From NCBI RefSeq assembly GCF_037893185.1, contig NZ_CP140772.1:5704001-5768000 (forward strand): DNA of 64,000 bases. The letters run 5' to 3'. A program made the translations under genes and the position numbers. The notes under the pieces are model-generated. The model saw nothing but the letters and a program-made list of their open reading frames with translations, was not told where the DNA came from and did not search any database. Positions 62,756 through 64,000 of this stretch are shown one piece after another. The stretch comes from Chitinophaga sp. 180180018-3. Its GTDB lineage: Bacteria; Bacteroidota; Bacteroidia; Chitinophagales; Chitinophagaceae. The number at the start of each line of letters is the position of its first letter. Position 1 is the first letter of the stretch.

Positions 62756-62791
62756 AGGCCATCCCATTACTGGGAAGGCCTTTTCTTTTTT
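62756..62791 (+). terminator. Terminator after the third SusC/SusD pair
   Basis: An 11-bp stem AGGCCATCCCA / TGGGAAGGCCT with one mismatch and a TTAC loop is followed by TTTTCTTTTTT, 31 bp after the SusD stop. Confidence 0.85.
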
Positions 62792-62830
62792 ATGCAACCT
62801 GCTCGCAGGGAAACGAAGTAAATTCAGTGC

Positions 62831-63064
62831 ATGAAAAGAGCAAGCGTGTTACTGGCACTGATAATTTTCTGCGTAGGCGGCGTATTGGCATTCCGCCCCA
62901 AAGAATACTATCAGCCCGCCTATGAAGGCGGCAAATGTGTAGTTCCCACGGTTATTTATTATAGCGTGACACCGGATACAGGCATGAATTACCTGCTTGG
63001 CAGGCGGGCTAAACTGGCGGAAACGCCGGGTGACTGCCGGAGCTTTGTTATTATTGGAGAGTAA
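62831..63064 (+). CDS. Small secreted protein (77 aa) with two cysteines
   Basis: A 77-residue protein with signal MKRASVLLALIIFCVGGVLAF. The mature 55 residues hold just two cysteines (GGKCVVPTVI and PGDCRSFVI), likely a disulfide. The size and layout resemble DUF6520-type small Bacteroidota proteins, but I cannot confirm membership. It lies after the SusD terminator and 3 bp before another very small frame, so the two are probably co-transcribed. Function unknown. Confidence 0.65.
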   Translation: MKRASVLLALIIFCVGGVLAFRPKEYYQPAYEGGKCVVPTVIYYSVTPDTGMNYLLGRRAKLAETPGDCRSFVIIGE

Positions 63065-63067
63065 ACT

Positions 63068-63196
63068 ATGAAAACGCTGAGGATAGTAATAGGAATTATT
63101 GCTATCGCTACGATAGCAGCCGTACTGCTGAGCTGGGCCGGCAGGAAGGATATTCCTGTGGACCGGGTTACCTGCCGCTCTACCCTGATGGGTTGA
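63068..63196 (+). CDS. Very small predicted membrane protein (42 aa)
   Basis: A 42-residue frame (ATG 63068, stop TGA 63194-63196) begins MKTLRIVIGIIAIATIAAVL and continues LSWAGRKDIPVDRVTCRSTLMG. It reads as one N-terminal TM helix followed by a short tail with one cysteine. It starts 3 bp after the stop of the 77-residue protein gene. The hydrophobic N-terminus and coupling argue for translation, but a gene this short could be chance. Confidence 0.45.
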   Translation: MKTLRIVIGIIAIATIAAVLLSWAGRKDIPVDRVTCRSTLMG

Positions 63197-63277
63197 CACC
63201 TATTTTTAATTCCCACTTATTTCCCTATATTGTTCCTCATACATTCCACGTTTTTCTCAAACATATACAGATCCATC

Positions 63278-64000
63278 ATGTCTTTACGCAACATCAGCTT
63301 CGTTCTGCTAATATTCTCCTGTTTTCATGTGAGTGCCCAGGACTTCCGCCAATCCAATACCGACGAATCCAAAGTTCCGCCATACACCTTACCGGATGTA
63401 CTGAAGATGCCCAATGGCAAGCAGGTTCAGACTGCCGCAGCGTGGCAGAAAATACAGCGGCCTTACATATACCACCTTTTTGAAGAAAATGTATACGGAA
63501 AGTTTCCCAGGGTACCGGTTCGGCTTAGTTCGAAACTGGTATCAACTGATAAACACGCCCTGAATGGCAAAGCTATCCGCAAACTGGTGGATATTTACTT
63601 CAACAACGATACCTCCGCAGTGATACATTTGCTGATGTACCTGCCCCACAATGCCCGACCTGTACCGGTATTCCTGGGTATGAATTTTCACGGCAACCAG
63701 AGTGTTTACAATGATCCTGCGGTACCTGTTACCAGCAAGTATTCGATAAACGGCGCGGGGATTGTTAACGATCATGCCACAGCCGCATCCAGAGGTAGTC
63801 AGTCGCAGCAGTGGCAGGTAGATACCCTGCTGGCACATGGTTTTGGCCTGGTCACCTTCTTTTATGGCGATGTGGAGGAAGACTATCCCGAAGGATGGCA
63901 ACATGGATTCAGGAGCAAGCTGGCTACCGCGTTGAAAACGGCGCCGGAAGAATGGAGCGCCATTGGCGCCTGGGCCTGGGCGCTCAGCAAAGTGATGGAT
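63278..64000 (+). CDS. CE15 glucuronoyl esterase-like protein (partial, cut by right edge)
   Basis: The first 241 residues of an exported alpha/beta hydrolase, with signal MSLRNISFVLLIFSCFHVSAQ. Family marks of CE15 4-O-methyl-glucuronoyl methylesterases are PYTLPDVLKMPNGKQVQTAAAWQKIQRPYIYHLFEENVYGKFP, FLGMNFHGNQSVYNDPAVPV, SQSQQWQVDTLLAHGFGLVTFFYGDVEEDYPEGWQHGF and EWSAIGAWAWALSKVMD. The catalytic serine motif should follow just outside the window. CE15 enzymes split ester links between glucuronoxylan and lignin. Preceded by 81 bp after the 42-residue frame; it may be co-transcribed with the small genes. This suggests a plant-cell-wall role for the region. Confidence 0.88.
   Translation, partial: MSLRNISFVLLIFSCFHVSAQDFRQSNTDESKVPPYTLPDVLKMPNGKQVQTAAAWQKIQRPYIYHLFEENVYGKFPRVPVRLSSKLVSTDKHALNGKAIRKLVDIYFNNDTSAVIHLLMYLPHNARPVPVFLGMNFHGNQSVYNDPAVPVTSKYSINGAGIVNDHATAASRGSQSQQWQVDTLLAHGFGLVTFFYGDVEEDYPEGWQHGFRSKLATALKTAPEEWSAIGAWAWALSKVMD

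Noticed and set aside
1..64000. tRNA, rRNA, CRISPR array, prophage or integrative element
   Set aside because: No cloverleaf, rRNA-like, spaced repeat, integrase or phage structural gene was recognised by eye; a covariance-model scan would settle small RNAs.

Overview
The window reads as a chromosomal segment of a glycan-degrading member of the Bacteroidota, most likely Chitinophagaceae and Chitinophaga-like. The support is three SusC/SusD pairs, an ECF sigma/FecR pair, a PorP/SprF-type outer-membrane protein of the type IX secretion family, large FtsX-type permeases without an ATPase partner, LytTR two-component genes, DUF5946 and DUF92 proteins, and starts that lack Shine-Dalgarno sequences. 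The genus is inferred. No rRNA, tRNA or CRISPR array was seen.

Layout. 1-7.7 kb: an RND efflux pump (cut by the left edge) with its adaptor lipoprotein, an FtsX/MacB-type permease, an unknown protein and a small PepSY-like secreted protein. 7.8-13.2 kb: a VOC protein, a membrane-tethered regulator-like protein divergent from a secreted lectin-like protein, a repeat-rich protein in tandem with a LysR regulator, and a small protein. 13.3-18.4 kb: a PD40/PorP pair, then DUF92, DUF5946 and a metallo-hydrolase. 18.5-26.3 kb: a sulfatase utilisation locus on the minus strand (ECF sigma, FecR, SusC, SusD, sulfatase) closed by a 58-bp palindrome. 26.4-32 kb: secreted proteins, an exported formylglycine-generating-enzyme homologue with both catalytic cysteines, and a GH2 glycosidase with a discoidin-like C-terminus.

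32-33.6 kb: an IS4-family element (32202-33609) with a near-perfect 11-bp target duplication. A 131-bp inverted internal-deletion derivative (MITE-like) lies beside it. 33.6-47.9 kb: a tightly packed nine-gene minus-strand operon (AGE epimerase, SusC, SusD, DUF5018-type surface protein, GHL10-type hydrolase, DUF5009/NagX-like membrane protein, SGNH hydrolase, Na+/solute symporter, DUF4434 protein). It diverges from a ROK-family regulator at 48.1 kb. A 16-bp sequence is repeated exactly on both sides of the ROK gene. This is the best candidate for an undescribed amino-sugar/glycan utilisation system.

49.4-57.5 kb: a secreted unknown, a LytT/LytS two-component pair divergent from a TonB-dependent barrel, a second sulfatase and an MFS exporter. 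57.5-64 kb: a long non-coding leader, a third SusC/SusD pair with terminator, two very small proteins and the start of a CE15 glucuronoyl-esterase-like gene running off the right edge.

Together: the two sulfatases carry the C-T-P-S-R signature that must be oxidised to formylglycine, and the FGE homologue could supply this. The SusCD pairs import oligosaccharides. ECF/FecR, ROK and LytTR systems are three different sensing modes for neighbouring loci. Short AT-rich GAATTA/AATTAGGAATT-type elements recur at gene ends, and the IS sits inside one of them.
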